From the NCBI RefSeq assembly GCF_013328815.1, contig NZ_JABUHN010000009.1:124001-188000 (forward strand): a stretch of 64,000 nucleotides of DNA. The letters are read 5' to 3'. This stretch comes from Tabrizicola fusiformis (lineage in GTDB: Bacteria > Pseudomonadota > Alphaproteobacteria > Rhodobacterales > Rhodobacteraceae). The position numbers were made by a program, and so were the translations under genes. A model generated the notes under the pieces. The model saw only the letters and a program-made list of their open reading frames with translations. It was not told the origin of the DNA and made no database searches. Below, piece by piece: positions 1-8,616 of the stretch; position 1 is the first letter of the stretch, and every line of letters begins with the position of its first letter.

Positions 1-3000
1 TCCGACCCCGCGCCACCGTCGAGCGTGTCATTGCCCGCCCCGCCCATAAGCTGGTCGATCCCGGCCATGCCGAACAGAAAATCATCGCCGTCCAGCCCCA
101 TCAGCGTATTGCGCCCGCTGTTGCCGGTCAGGTTGTCGGCAAAATTGGTGCCGACCAGATTTTCGATCTCGATGTAAAGATCCAGCGCGGCATCGCCCCG
201 CGTGCCGCTGCCGGTTTCCAGACCGTTCACCCGGGCACCGTTCGAAAGCGAAGCCGTCACCCCCGAGGTTGAGCGGAAATAGGTGACCGTATCCACGCCA
301 TCGCCGCCGATATACCGCTCGCGCCCGCCGGTAGAGCCGACGAACCAGTCATAATCGCCCAGGCCCCTGAATTCATTCTCGTTGCCATCGCCCCAGAACA
401 CATCCGCCCGCCCGGTGCCGGTGATCCGCTCGATCGAAGTATAGGTATCTCCGGCGGCCAGATTGGTGTTGTTCGCGGTATTGCCCAGATCGACGACGAC
501 ACCCGTGGTCACCGCCCCCGAAGGCGGGCGGCCGTTGCTCAGAAGCGGATCAACCGAAACACCCGGCGCGCTGTTGGTCCATTCGACATAGGACACAACA
601 TCAAGCCCGGTGCCACCGTCATAGGTATCGGCGCCGGTGGTGGCCACGAACCAGTCGTAATCCCCCAAGCCGCGCAATTCATCCGACCCGGCCGATCCCT
701 TGATTCGGTCGGCATAGATGGTGCCGGTCACCCGCTCGATATTGCTGATCAGATAGCTGTCCGGGCCAGAGGTGCGGGCCGTGCCCGCCGTCAGGTCAAG
801 GTCAAGACGGTATTGCGCATTGGTGCGCCCGGGCGTGTCGGGCAGGCCCGCAAAGCTGACCATGTCGCGCCCGTCGCCGCCGTCGATGGTGTCCGATCCG
901 GTGCCGGGGTTGATCCAGTCATTGCCGCCCAGACCGTCGATCTGGTCGGCCCCGGCGCTGCCCGACATGTTCTCGGCCCCAGTGGTGCCCCGGATGATCT
1001 TTGGCCCCTCGGCGACGACAAGCGCCGCAACCTCTGCATAGGTCAGGGTCGCATTGTTGAAGACAACATATTCGACATCGTTCGAGATCAGGTCCACGCC
1101 TTCGGCAGAGGTCAGCACCAGCGAGGTTGCCCCCGCCACCACGGAAACCGCCGCGGTGGAGACATTCAGCACCGCCCGGTCGGTTCCCGCCCCGCCATAA
1201 AGCGTGTCATTGCCGGCCAGCCCCGCCAGCGTATCATCGCCGTCGCCGCCCGACAGCCGGTTCGCCCCGGCATCGCCCCGGATGTCATTGGCCAGAAGGT
1301 TTCCGGTCAGGCTCAACCCTGCGGTCGCGGTGGCATCGGCGGCCCACAGGTTTTCGACAAACACGGTCGAACCAAGGCTCAGGCTGATCGAGGCAAGGAT
1401 CGTGTCATTGCCTTCGCCCGTCGCCTCGAACACGCGGTCGCCGGCGCTGTCCACGATATAGGTGTCGTCGCCCAGAAAGCCGCGCAGGCTGTCTTCGCCG
1501 CCGCCGCCGTTCAGGATGTTGTTGCCATTGTTGCCGCGCAGCTCGTTCGCGCTGGCCGAGCCGGTAAGGTTCAGCGCGCCGGTGGTGGTCTGGTCATCCA
1601 CCCGCAGCACTTCCACCTCGGCATCGGCATCCAGCGCAAGGCTGACCGTGGTGCGCACGGTGTCAAAACCGCCGCCCGCCGCCTCGACAATGCGCGTGGC
1701 GGCGTTCACCACATAATAGGTGTCGGCATCGGCGCCGCCCGCCATTGTATCGGCCCCGCCGCCGCCGCGCAGCGTGTCATTGCCCGCCCCGCCCGAGAGG
1801 CTGGAGGCGAGGGTGGCGGCATAAAGCACGTCATGGCCATCGCCGCCGTCCAGCGTGTCGGCCCCCTCGCCGCCGCGCAGGGTGTCATTGCCGTCTTCGC
1901 CCCACAGAACATCATTGCCAACACCGCCCAGCAGGCTGTCATCGCCAAGGCCACCGCGCAGCACATCGTCGCCCGCTTCGCCGTTCAGCGTGTCCTGTCC
2001 CGTGCCACCTTCAAGGCTGTCGTCGCCCTCGCCGCCGGCAAGGCTGTCTTGCCCGTCGCCGCCATAGATCGTATCGGCGGCGCCGTAACCGAAGATGCGG
2101 TCGTCCCCGCCGCGCCCTTCCAGCCGGTTCAGGCCGTTGTTGCCGCGCATTTCATTGGCGCTGTCATCGCCCGCAAGGTTGATCGCGGTGAGGCCCGCCT
2201 GATCGGTGGTGAAGATGAATTCGATCTCGTTCAGCGCGCCCGCGTCAAAGCTGACCGCGGCCCGCACCGTATCGGCGCCTTCGCCCGCAAGCTCCAGAAT
2301 GGTGCTGCCCAGACCGCCGACCAGATATTGATCATTGCCCGCGCCGCCCATCATCGTATCGGCGCCGGTGCCGCCGTCGAGCGTGTCGTTGCCGCCCTCG
2401 CCGCTCATCAGGTCGTCGTCGCTGCCGCCATAAAGCAGGTTGTCCCCCGCCCCGCCTTCCAGCGTGTCAAAGCCGGTGCCGCCGAACAGACGGTCGCCGT
2501 CGCCCTCGCCGCGCAGGAAATCATTGCCCGCGCCGCCCTCGATCAGGTCAATGCCCGCGCCGCCGTAAAGGTCGTCATCGCCATCGCCGCCGAACAGGCT
2601 GTCATTGCCCAGACCACCCAGCAGGATGTCATTGCCCGCCTCGCCCATAAGCTGATCGTCGTCATCGCCGCCCAGCAGGCTGTCATGCCCGTTACCGCCA
2701 AAAAGCGAGTCGTTGCCGCCGCCGCCGTCCAGCGTGTCATCGCCGCCAAAACCAAAGATCTGGTCATGGCCCAACCGGCCCGACAGCAGGTTCAGGCCGT
2801 TGTTGCCGCGGATTTCATTGGCGATATCGCTGCCCGTCAGGTTGATCGCGGTGGTGGCCTCCTGATTGTTGGTGTTGAGGATTTCGACCTGACCGGCAGC
2901 GCCTATGTCATAGCTGACAGAGGCGCGCACCGTGTCGCGCCCGCCGCCCAGCACCTCGACCACGACATCGGCACTGTTGTCGATGGCATATTGGTCATCG

Positions 3001-4292
3001 CCCGCGCCGCCTTCCAGCGTGTTGTTGCCTGCCCCGCCTTCCAGCGTGTCATTGCCGTCGCCGCCGAACAGCCGGTCATTGCCCGCCTCGCCCAACAGAC
3101 GGTCGGCATGGGCATCGCCGTAAATCCAGTCGTCGCCCTCGCCGCCCAGCAGGGTGTCAAGCCCGTCGCCGCCGCGGATCGTGTCGTCACCCGCATCGCC
3201 CAGAATGCTGTCGGCGCCGCCCAGACCACTGAGCAGGTTGCGCCCGGTGTTGCCCCGGATGGTGTTGTTGCCATCATTGCCGGTGCCCGCCAGATGTGCC
3301 GCCCCCCAGAGCGTCAGATCCTCGACATAGATCGGCAGGGTGTAATCGACATAGCTCTGAACAAGGTCGCGCCCGCCGGCATCCGCCCCTGTCAGCGGAT
3401 TGCCCAGCCGCTCGTTCACCACATCGCCGATGTGGTTCACGATGTAGAAATCGTTCCCGGCGCCGCCATACATGGTGTCGGCGCCCCAGCCACCGTTCAG
3501 CGTGTCATTGCCGCCGTGGCCGAAAAGCTGCTCCGGCTCCAGAAAGCCGATCTGGTCGGCCTCGATGTCATCGGCGCCATCGGTGCCGTTGATCGGCGGG
3601 GCCGGGTCGGGCGAGGTCAGCGATACATCACGGAACTGCACCGCGATGGTTTCGGGCGCCTGCTCGCGGTAGACACCGAACTGCGCATAGGCGCCGATCA
3701 CGTCATTATAGCCAAGCGGCCCCGTATAATCGACGATCAGCACATTATCGAGGTAGACCCGCAGCATCCCCGCGCCGTCCGCCGCATCGTCGAAGACCAC
3801 TTCAAAACGAATGCTGTAATACTGCCCGCGCACGATGGGATCGGTCGCCAGATACATCGACATATTGGCAGGGGAGGCCGTCGTCTGCGCATTGGGGTCG
3901 GTGCGGCCGACGATCTCAAGCCGCTCGCCGCGCAATTGCAGGGCAAGGGGCGGGCTGGCCGCGGCGTCCAGCACCGTGCCATCCGGCGCGATATCCTCGG
4001 TCTGGTGGAACTGCGCCAAGAGCAGCCAATCGGCGGTGTTCGCCGCCCCCGGTTCCACCATGAATTCGAATTCAAAGACGAAGGCCCGGCCTTCCTGCAA
4101 CTTTTGCAGCGTGACGATCTCACTGCGGTTCTTGCCAAGGGCCAGATCGCTGTCGGCATCCGGCACGCCCGTGCCGCTGTAGTAATCGTCGGCGCGCACT
4201 TCAAAGCGAAAATTGCCATTCTCCAGAACAGACTGGCTCCAGGTCTCTTCAGCGGATTTGGAGAAGTAGGTTCCGTCGGTCAGAAAGCTCAT
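1..4292 (-). CDS. RTX-repeat protein with N-terminal polysaccharide-lyase-like domain (incomplete at window edge)
   Basis: About 1430 residues are visible and the C-terminus lies beyond base 1. The ATG at 4292 is preceded by a GCGAGGA ribosome-binding site and no signal peptide follows. Residues 1 to about 230 read like a jelly-roll lyase of the heparin-lyase-I type (Pfam Polysacc_lyase): an NRSE motif near residue 50, a WLLLAQFH strand, and a late [12 protein letters not shown] strand followed by [13 protein letters not shown]. From about residue 240 onward the protein is dominated by calcium-binding RTX nonapeptides such as GGAGNDTL and GGDGDDSL. These are arranged in several blocks separated by beta-rich linkers containing [10 protein letters not shown]-type sequences. 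Such proteins usually leave the cell through a type I system that reads a C-terminal signal, which is not visible here. The position next to a polysaccharide export cluster suggests an enzyme that trims or releases the cell's own polymer. The RTX assignment is secure; the lyase activity is inferred from fold-like motifs. Confidence 0.85.
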   Translation of the reverse strand, partial: MSFLTDGTYFSKSAEETWSQSVLENGNFRFEVRADDYYSGTGVPDADSDLALGKNRSEIVTLQKLQEGRAFVFEFEFMVEPGAANTADWLLLAQFHQTEDIAPDGTVLDAAASPPLALQLRGERLEIVGRTDPNAQTTASPANMSMYLATDPIVRGQYYSIRFEVVFDDAADGAGMLRVYLDNVLIVDYTGPLGYNDVIGAYAQFGVYREQAPETIAVQFRDVSLTSPDPAPPINGTDGADDIEADQIGFLEPEQLFGHGGNDTLNGGWGADTMYGGAGNDFYIVNHIGDVVNERLGNPLTGADAGGRDLVQSYVDYTLPIYVEDLTLWGAAHLAGTGNDGNNTIRGNTGRNLLSGLGGADSILGDAGDDTIRGGDGLDTLLGGEGDDWIYGDAHADRLLGEAGNDRLFGGDGNDTLEGGAGNNTLEGGAGDDQYAIDNSADVVVEVLGGGRDTVRASVSYDIGAAGQVEILNTNNQEATTAINLTGSDIANEIRGNNGLNLLSGRLGHDQIFGFGGDDTLDGGGGNDSLFGGNGHDSLLGGDDDDQLMGEAGNDILLGGLGNDSLFGGDGDDDLYGGAGIDLIEGGAGNDFLRGEGDGDRLFGGTGFDTLEGGAGDNLLYGGSDDDLMSGEGGNDTLDGGTGADTMMGGAGNDQYLVGGLGSTILELAGEGADTVRAAVSFDAGALNEIEFIFTTDQAGLTAINLAGDDSANEMRGNNGLNRLEGRGGDDRIFGYGAADTIYGGDGQDSLAGGEGDDSLEGGTGQDTLNGEAGDDVLRGGLGDDSLLGGVGNDVLWGEDGNDTLRGGEGADTLDGGDGHDVLYAATLASSLSGGAGNDTLRGGGGADTMAGGADADTYYVVNAATRIVEAAGGGFDTVRTTVSLALDADAEVEVLRVDDQTTTGALNLTGSASANELRGNNGNNILNGGGGEDSLRGFLGDDTYIVDSAGDRVFEATGEGNDTILASISLSLGSTVFVENLWAADATATAGLSLTGNLLANDIRGDAGANRLSGGDGDDTLAGLAGNDTLYGGAGTDRAVLNVSTAAVSVVAGATSLVLTSAEGVDLISNDVEYVVFNNATLTYAEVAALVVAEGPKIIRGTTGAENMSGSAGADQIDGLGGNDWINPGTGSDTIDGGDGRDMVSFAGLPDTPGRTNAQYRLDLDLTAGTARTSGPDSYLISNIERVTGTIYADRIKGSAGSDELRGLGDYDWFVATTGADTYDGGTGLDVVSYVEWTNSAPGVSVDPLLSNGRPPSGAVTTGVVVDLGNTANNTNLAAGDTYTSIERITGTGRADVFWGDGNENEFRGLGDYDWFVGSTGGRERYIGGDGVDTVTYFRSTSGVTASLSNGARVNGLETGSGTRGDAALDLYIEIENLVGTNFADNLTGNSGRNTLMGLDGDDFLFGMAGIDQLMGGAGNDTLDGGAGS

Positions 4293-4625
4293 CCGGTCCT
4301 CGCAGGCGCAGCGCCATCATTAGAATCAAATCAGGTTGATCGTCAGCATTCCAGAAACAATCCCGAATTGTGTGGCGGCTTCTGGTCAAAATCATGGTCA
4401 TTGCCGTGCGAATCCATTGATTTGGGCAGAATGACAAGGCGGCAAAGCCCATGGCAGGCAAGGTGCCGCAGCGCCCGACACTTGGGCAGGGGGCCGACGC
4501 GCGGCAAAGATGTTGTGGACAACTCCGCCGATCCCGGGCGGCCCGGGCTTTTTTACCTGTCACCAACCGGAACCGGCTTGTAGACAGAACCCGTCCTGAC
4601 TGTGCCACCGCCTGGGGAGGTTGAC
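4293..4625. promoter_or_regulatory. Divergent intergenic region between the RTX gene and the export lipoprotein gene
   Basis: About 330 bases without a gene separate two divergently transcribed genes, so promoters for both should lie here. Two copies of TTGGGCAG occur at 4422-4429 and 4482-4489, in the same orientation and 60 bases apart. A GC-rich hairpin followed by a T-run is annotated separately at 4530-4554. No convincing -35/-10 pair was identified. Confidence 0.5.
4530..4554 (+). terminator. Terminator-like hairpin in the leader of the export lipoprotein gene
   Basis: The self-complementary arms CCCGGG and CCCGGG flank a short GCGG-like centre and are followed directly by CTTTTTT. This is the shape of a Rho-independent terminator on the plus strand. 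There is no plus-strand gene upstream for it to terminate. It may act as an attenuator in the 5' leader of the gene starting at 4626. Confidence 0.45.
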
Positions 4626-5735
4626 TTGCACCGGATTATGTCCTCCTCGCTCTTGCTTGCCGGGGCGCTGGCACTTTCGTCCTGTGCGCCCCCGCGTGGC
4701 GCCGCCCTCTCGACCGAGGTTTTGCACGCCCAGGACGACAAGGATGCCAATTATCAGGTGGTGCCGGTTTCGCGGGAAAATGTCGGCGGGCTGGCAAGTT
4801 GGCCCGCGACGGGCGGGGCTGGCGGCTATGGCTGGCTGGCGGCACGCCAAGGCCCGGAAACCCCGGTGATCCGCAGCGGCGACCACATCAGCCTTGTCAT
4901 CTGGGACAGCCAGGAAAACTCGCTTCTGGCGGCCGAGTCGGAAAAGGCGGTGGCGATTCCCAATCTGGTCGTCTCCAGCTCCGGCTCGATCTTCGTGCCC
5001 TATCTGGATGAGGTCGTGGTCAACGGCCAGACCCCCGAACAGGCCCGCAAACAAATCCAGGAGGCGCTGGCGCCTATCGTGCCATCGGCGCAGGTGCAGC
5101 TTTCGGTGGTCGCGGGGCGGCAGAACTCGGTCGATCTGGTCAGCGGCGTGCCAAAGCCTGGCAGCTATCCGCTGCCCGACCGCAATTACACCATCCTCAG
5201 CCTGCTGGCACAGGGCGGCGGCATCGCGCCGTCGCTGCGCAACCCGGTGGTGCGGCTGATGCGCGATGGCAAGCGGTATGAAATTCCCGCCGCACGGCTG
5301 TTTGCCGAACCGGCGGCAAACACGCTTTTGCGCGGCGGCGACCAGATTCTGGTCGAGGCGGATCAGCGTTACTTCACCTCGCTGGGCGCCACCGGCACCC
5401 AGAACCTGATCCATTTCGAGAAGGATGAGATCACCGCCTTGGAAACCCTGTCGATGATCGGCGGGCTTGAGGCCAGCCGCGCCGATCCCAAGGGCGTGCT
5501 GGTCTTGCGGGAATACCCCGCCTCGGCGGTGCGGGGCGATGGTGCCGGTCCGTCACAGCGCGATGTGGTCTTCACCTTCGATCTGACCTCGGCGGACGGG
5601 CTTTTCGCGGCGCGCAGCTTCAAGGTGCATCCGCTGGACACGGTTCTGGTGACCGAAGCGCCCTTGGTCAGCACCCGCAGCGTGCTGGGCCTTCTGGGCA
5701 GCCTGATCGGCGTGGCAAACTCGGTCTCGAACTGA
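4626..5735 (+). CDS. Outer-membrane polysaccharide export lipoprotein (Wza/KpsD/BexD type)
   Basis: Predicted 369-residue outer-membrane component that carries capsule or exopolysaccharide across the outer membrane. A lipoprotein signal peptide is visible, with hydrophobic SSLLLAGALALSSC and a lipobox cysteine followed by APPRGAA. Residues about 75-150 form the polysaccharide-export domain, with RSGDHISLVIWD and a GSIFVPYLDEVVV strand. Two SLBB-type soluble-ligand-binding domains follow, the first around VSGVPKPGSYPLP. I chose the TTG start at 4626 because GGGGAGG lies 5 bases upstream. The in-frame ATG at 4638 (18 bases from that site) and GTG at 4602 are alternatives. It is divergent from the RTX gene and convergent with the methyltransferase gene. 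Its inner-membrane partners are the KpsM, KpsE and KpsT homologues 22-25 kb away. Confidence 0.9.
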   Translation: MHRIMSSSLLLAGALALSSCAPPRGAALSTEVLHAQDDKDANYQVVPVSRENVGGLASWPATGGAGGYGWLAARQGPETPVIRSGDHISLVIWDSQENSLLAAESEKAVAIPNLVVSSSGSIFVPYLDEVVVNGQTPEQARKQIQEALAPIVPSAQVQLSVVAGRQNSVDLVSGVPKPGSYPLPDRNYTILSLLAQGGGIAPSLRNPVVRLMRDGKRYEIPAARLFAEPAANTLLRGGDQILVEADQRYFTSLGATGTQNLIHFEKDEITALETLSMIGGLEASRADPKGVLVLREYPASAVRGDGAGPSQRDVVFTFDLTSADGLFAARSFKVHPLDTVLVTEAPLVSTRSVLGLLGSLIGVANSVSN

Positions 5736-5738
5736 AAG

Positions 5739-5770
5739 CAAAGGGGCAACCGGCGACGGTTGCCCCTTTG
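5739..5770. terminator. Bidirectional Rho-independent terminator
   Basis: A perfect 14-base-pair stem (CAAAGGGGCAACCG with its complement) closes on a GCGA loop. It lies immediately after the export lipoprotein stop and 20 bases before the end of the convergent methyltransferase gene. The A/T ends of the stem give a short U-tract in both directions. Confidence 0.85.
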
Positions 5771-5789
5771 CGCGCGGTCAGGCGCCGTT

Positions 5790-6455
5790 TCAGGCCCTGA
5801 CCAGCATCACATCGTTATACATCATGCTTTGCAGCGCGAGGTAGCGGAACTTCCACGGGTTGTCTCGGCAGAACTCATGCACCGCGCGGGCGACGCCGCA
5901 ATGGAACATCCCCACCGGCGACCAGACCGAATAATCGTTGAAGATCAGCGCACCCTCCGGCTTGAGCTTGGGCACAGCCGCCTCGATATCGCGTTTGACC
6001 CCCTCATAATCATGGTCGCCGTCGATATAGATCACGTCAAAGTAACCATCCGGCACCTTGCGCATGTTGGTCGAACTGTCACCGGCATGGGTCTTGACCG
6101 GACTGCCGCGCTGCGCAACCGCCGCCAACACCGCCTTGTTGGTCAGCCGCGTCATGTCGATGTCGAACAGATGCAGCTTGGACGGCTGGCAGCGGTTCAG
6201 GATTTCAAGCGAAAAATCGCCGCGATCCACCCCCACCTCGGCAATCGCGCCACCCTTGGGCAGCCGGTCCAAGAGCGCCAGCCGGTTCGGCAGCACCTCG
6301 CAGCCGGCCAGCTTATCTGCCGAAAGCTCGGGCGCGGGGTGGTGATAGCGGCCCTTCTGGGCGGTGAATTCCTTCAGCGCCGCCGCAAAGGCGCGGCGCT
6401 TCTGTTCAACCTCTTCAAAGGTGACCTTCGGCTTCTTGGTGGGCAGCAACGACAT
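5790..6455 (-). CDS. Class I SAM-dependent methyltransferase
   Basis: A 221-residue protein of the Methyltransf_24 type. It shows the SAM-binding motif AIAEVGVDRGDFS, a following acidic strand LHLFDID, and a DVIYIDGDHDYEGVKRDI segment typical of methyltransferases in sugar and polysaccharide clusters. The start at 6455 is preferred over an ATG at 6506 because TGAGGT lies 8 bases upstream and this start removes a long overlap with the upstream gene. It is the last gene of a minus-strand block (10786 to 5790) and lies 10 bases after the tandem glycosyltransferase stop. A role in O-methylating a sugar of the exported polymer is inferred from context; the substrate is unknown. Confidence 0.8.
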   Translation of the reverse strand: MSLLPTKKPKVTFEEVEQKRRAFAAALKEFTAQKGRYHHPAPELSADKLAGCEVLPNRLALLDRLPKGGAIAEVGVDRGDFSLEILNRCQPSKLHLFDIDMTRLTNKAVLAAVAQRGSPVKTHAGDSSTNMRKVPDGYFDVIYIDGDHDYEGVKRDIEAAVPKLKPEGALIFNDYSVWSPVGMFHCGVARAVHEFCRDNPWKFRYLALQSMMYNDVMLVRA

Positions 6456-6465
6456 GGGTTTGACC

Positions 6466-8616
6466 TCAGAGGTGGAAGAAGGTTCGGGTGAAGGCGTCGA
6501 TGTCATGCGGTTTCATCGAACGCGACAGGGCCTCGCGCTGCGACAGGATATCGCCGGCATCGGCAAAGGCGATCACCGCGTCAATCGCCGTGGTGATATC
6601 GGCATGAACATGCGGCGAAAACAGCGACCGCGCGCCGGGCCAGTCATGGACGACCGGATAGCAGCCCGAGGCGATCCCCTCCATCACCGACGTATGGCAG
6701 CCCTCGCTGTCGGAGGTGGACAGGATGGTGCCAACACCGCGATACCATTCCTCCATATCCGTGCCGGCCGGATCAAAGCGGATTGCCCCGGCGACGGCGG
6801 GGTCGGAATAGACGCGGGCAAAGGTCTGGGTAAAGCGGGCGCGCTCTTCGGCATCCTTGTTCCACACCCAGTCGATCTGCCACGGCATGACCGAACGCAC
6901 CGCCAGCCCAAAGCGCGGGTCACGGGCCCGCAGCGCCGCCAGAAAGTCGATGGCGCGGTCAAACCGCTTGTGCGCAAAGGGGTTGATGCCGACAAGGCCC
7001 AGCGTGAACCGCGCTTGCGGCAGCTTCGGGCGACGCAGTTGCGGCCAGTCGATGAACTGCGGCAGCACATGGATGCGCGCGGGGTCCATCCCGAATTGCC
7101 GCACCATGAGATCGCGGAAATGATCCGAGACCACGATCAGCGCATCGACCGCAGCCCAGTTCACCCGGGCCGGAAAATCGCGGTAGGCTTCAAAGCGGTG
7201 CAGCCGCACGATCAGCTTGCTGCCGGGCCGCTTGTTATGGCTGTGCCAGACCGCATTTTCGCAGGCCCATTCGCAAAAGACCGTGTCGACATCGGCGGGC
7301 ACATGCGGCTTGCCCGCAGGTTTCGTCGTGCTGGCCCAGCGTTCATGGCTGATCCGCACCATGGGTTCGGCCTGCACCCGGTCAAGGAAGGGGCGCAGGA
7401 ACTTGGCGTCATGCGTCGCCACCAGCACATGACGCGGGACTACCGTCAGCGGGGTTGCGGCAAGCCCGTCATGGCCGCGGATCGCCCGGCCCAACGCCCC
7501 GGCCAGCCGCCGGGCGGAAAAGCGCGAGGCCACCTGCGCGATGCGGGCAAGGGCATGGTCATGCGCGGGGCTACCCTTGCTGCGCAGCATGGCAATCACC
7601 CGGGCCTGAACATCCTCGGCCAGAATATCGACCAGATAGGGGTATTCATCCCCGAACAGGGCGCGGTTCAGCGCGGTATCGTTCAGGATCGGCACCACGC
7701 CGGCCGTGCAGAACTCGACGATCTTGGTGGAAATCTCGATCACGTCGTCATAGCGGGCATGGCGCAGGCACCAGGCGAAATCGGCTTCGGCCATCTTGGC
7801 CTTGGCCTGCGCATGCGGCAGGCCGGTGGCCAGCGCGACATGCGGCTGCCGCCCGGCGGCGATTTCGGCGCGGAAGGCGTCCATCTCGCGGAAGAACTCG
7901 GGATAACGCGGCCGCCATGTGTCCTTGCCCGCAATCAGGCTGAGACGCAGGCCCGGCTCGCCCGCCATGCGCCGGGCAAGGTTGATCAGCCAGTCGATGC
8001 CGTAGTGCAGGTCGATCTTGCCGGAATAACACAGCACCGACAGCGCCGGATCGCGGGCCGGCGGAGCTTCGGTTCCGTCATGAAAGACGATGGGGGGCAC
8101 GACATGAACGACATGCGCCGGATAATCGAAAAGACTTTCCATCGCGTGTTTCGCAGGCTCGCTCTGCACCACGAAAGGCGTGCGGGCGGCGCGGCCCAGC
8201 GTCAACCACTCCGGCTCATCCTCGGCAAGGTCGGGAATGGCGCCGGGCGCATAGCCGACGATACGCGGACAGAACCCCGGATCGGCCAGCAGAGCCGAAA
8301 GATAGGCCGCCCCCCGCACAAAGATGCGGTCAAAGCGGCCCTCGCCCGCCTCCCAGTCGCGCAGGGTGCGGGTCAGGGTCGCGGCCTCAAGCCGCTCTGC
8401 CACCATGCCGGTGGCGCGGGCAATCTCGGCGGCATCGACCAGCCGCAGCCGCGCGGGCACCTCATCGGCCAGAATACGGTCGGTCAGCGGATGACTGAGC
8501 AGCACCGTCACCTGCAAATCCGGCAACAGCGCCATCAGCTTGCAGACGTTCAGGAGCCAGATCGTCGAACCGTCGATCAGGTTGAAATTCTGCTCTGCAA
8601 GAATGGCCACCTTCAT
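6466..8616 (-). CDS. Tandem two-domain glycosyltransferase
   Basis: A 716-residue protein that appears to contain two GT-B units. The first (about 1-350) opens with MKVAILAEQNFNLIDGST and has a C-terminal nucleotide-sugar half around STKIVEFCTAGVVPIL. The second (about 375-716) opens with PRHVLVATHDAKFLRPF and ends with a GT4/GT1-type donor-site segment STSDSEGCHTSVMEGIASG. The ATG at 8616 overlaps the stop of the preceding gene as ATGA, indicating translational coupling. A longer reading frame to 8817 lies inside the preceding gene and is unlikely. It probably adds two sugars, or one sugar with a degenerate second unit, to the repeat of the exported polysaccharide. Donor and acceptor cannot be read from the sequence. 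Confidence 0.8.
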   Translation of the reverse strand: MKVAILAEQNFNLIDGSTIWLLNVCKLMALLPDLQVTVLLSHPLTDRILADEVPARLRLVDAAEIARATGMVAERLEAATLTRTLRDWEAGEGRFDRIFVRGAAYLSALLADPGFCPRIVGYAPGAIPDLAEDEPEWLTLGRAARTPFVVQSEPAKHAMESLFDYPAHVVHVVPPIVFHDGTEAPPARDPALSVLCYSGKIDLHYGIDWLINLARRMAGEPGLRLSLIAGKDTWRPRYPEFFREMDAFRAEIAAGRQPHVALATGLPHAQAKAKMAEADFAWCLRHARYDDVIEISTKIVEFCTAGVVPILNDTALNRALFGDEYPYLVDILAEDVQARVIAMLRSKGSPAHDHALARIAQVASRFSARRLAGALGRAIRGHDGLAATPLTVVPRHVLVATHDAKFLRPFLDRVQAEPMVRISHERWASTTKPAGKPHVPADVDTVFCEWACENAVWHSHNKRPGSKLIVRLHRFEAYRDFPARVNWAAVDALIVVSDHFRDLMVRQFGMDPARIHVLPQFIDWPQLRRPKLPQARFTLGLVGINPFAHKRFDRAIDFLAALRARDPRFGLAVRSVMPWQIDWVWNKDAEERARFTQTFARVYSDPAVAGAIRFDPAGTDMEEWYRGVGTILSTSDSEGCHTSVMEGIASGCYPVVHDWPGARSLFSPHVHADITTAIDAVIAFADAGDILSQREALSRSMKPHDIDAFTRTFFHL

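Noticed and set aside
1-4292. RTX nonapeptide repeats considered as a CRISPR or satellite array
   Set aside because: The repeats are protein-coding, imperfect at DNA level and in frame; there are no constant repeats separated by unique spacers.
813-4583. A 1256-codon open frame on the plus strand opposite the RTX gene
   Set aside because: It is the antisense shadow of the RTX repeats. Its valine/isoleucine/alanine-rich repetitive text mirrors the minus-strand GGxGxDxL codons, and it has no ribosome-binding site or domain.
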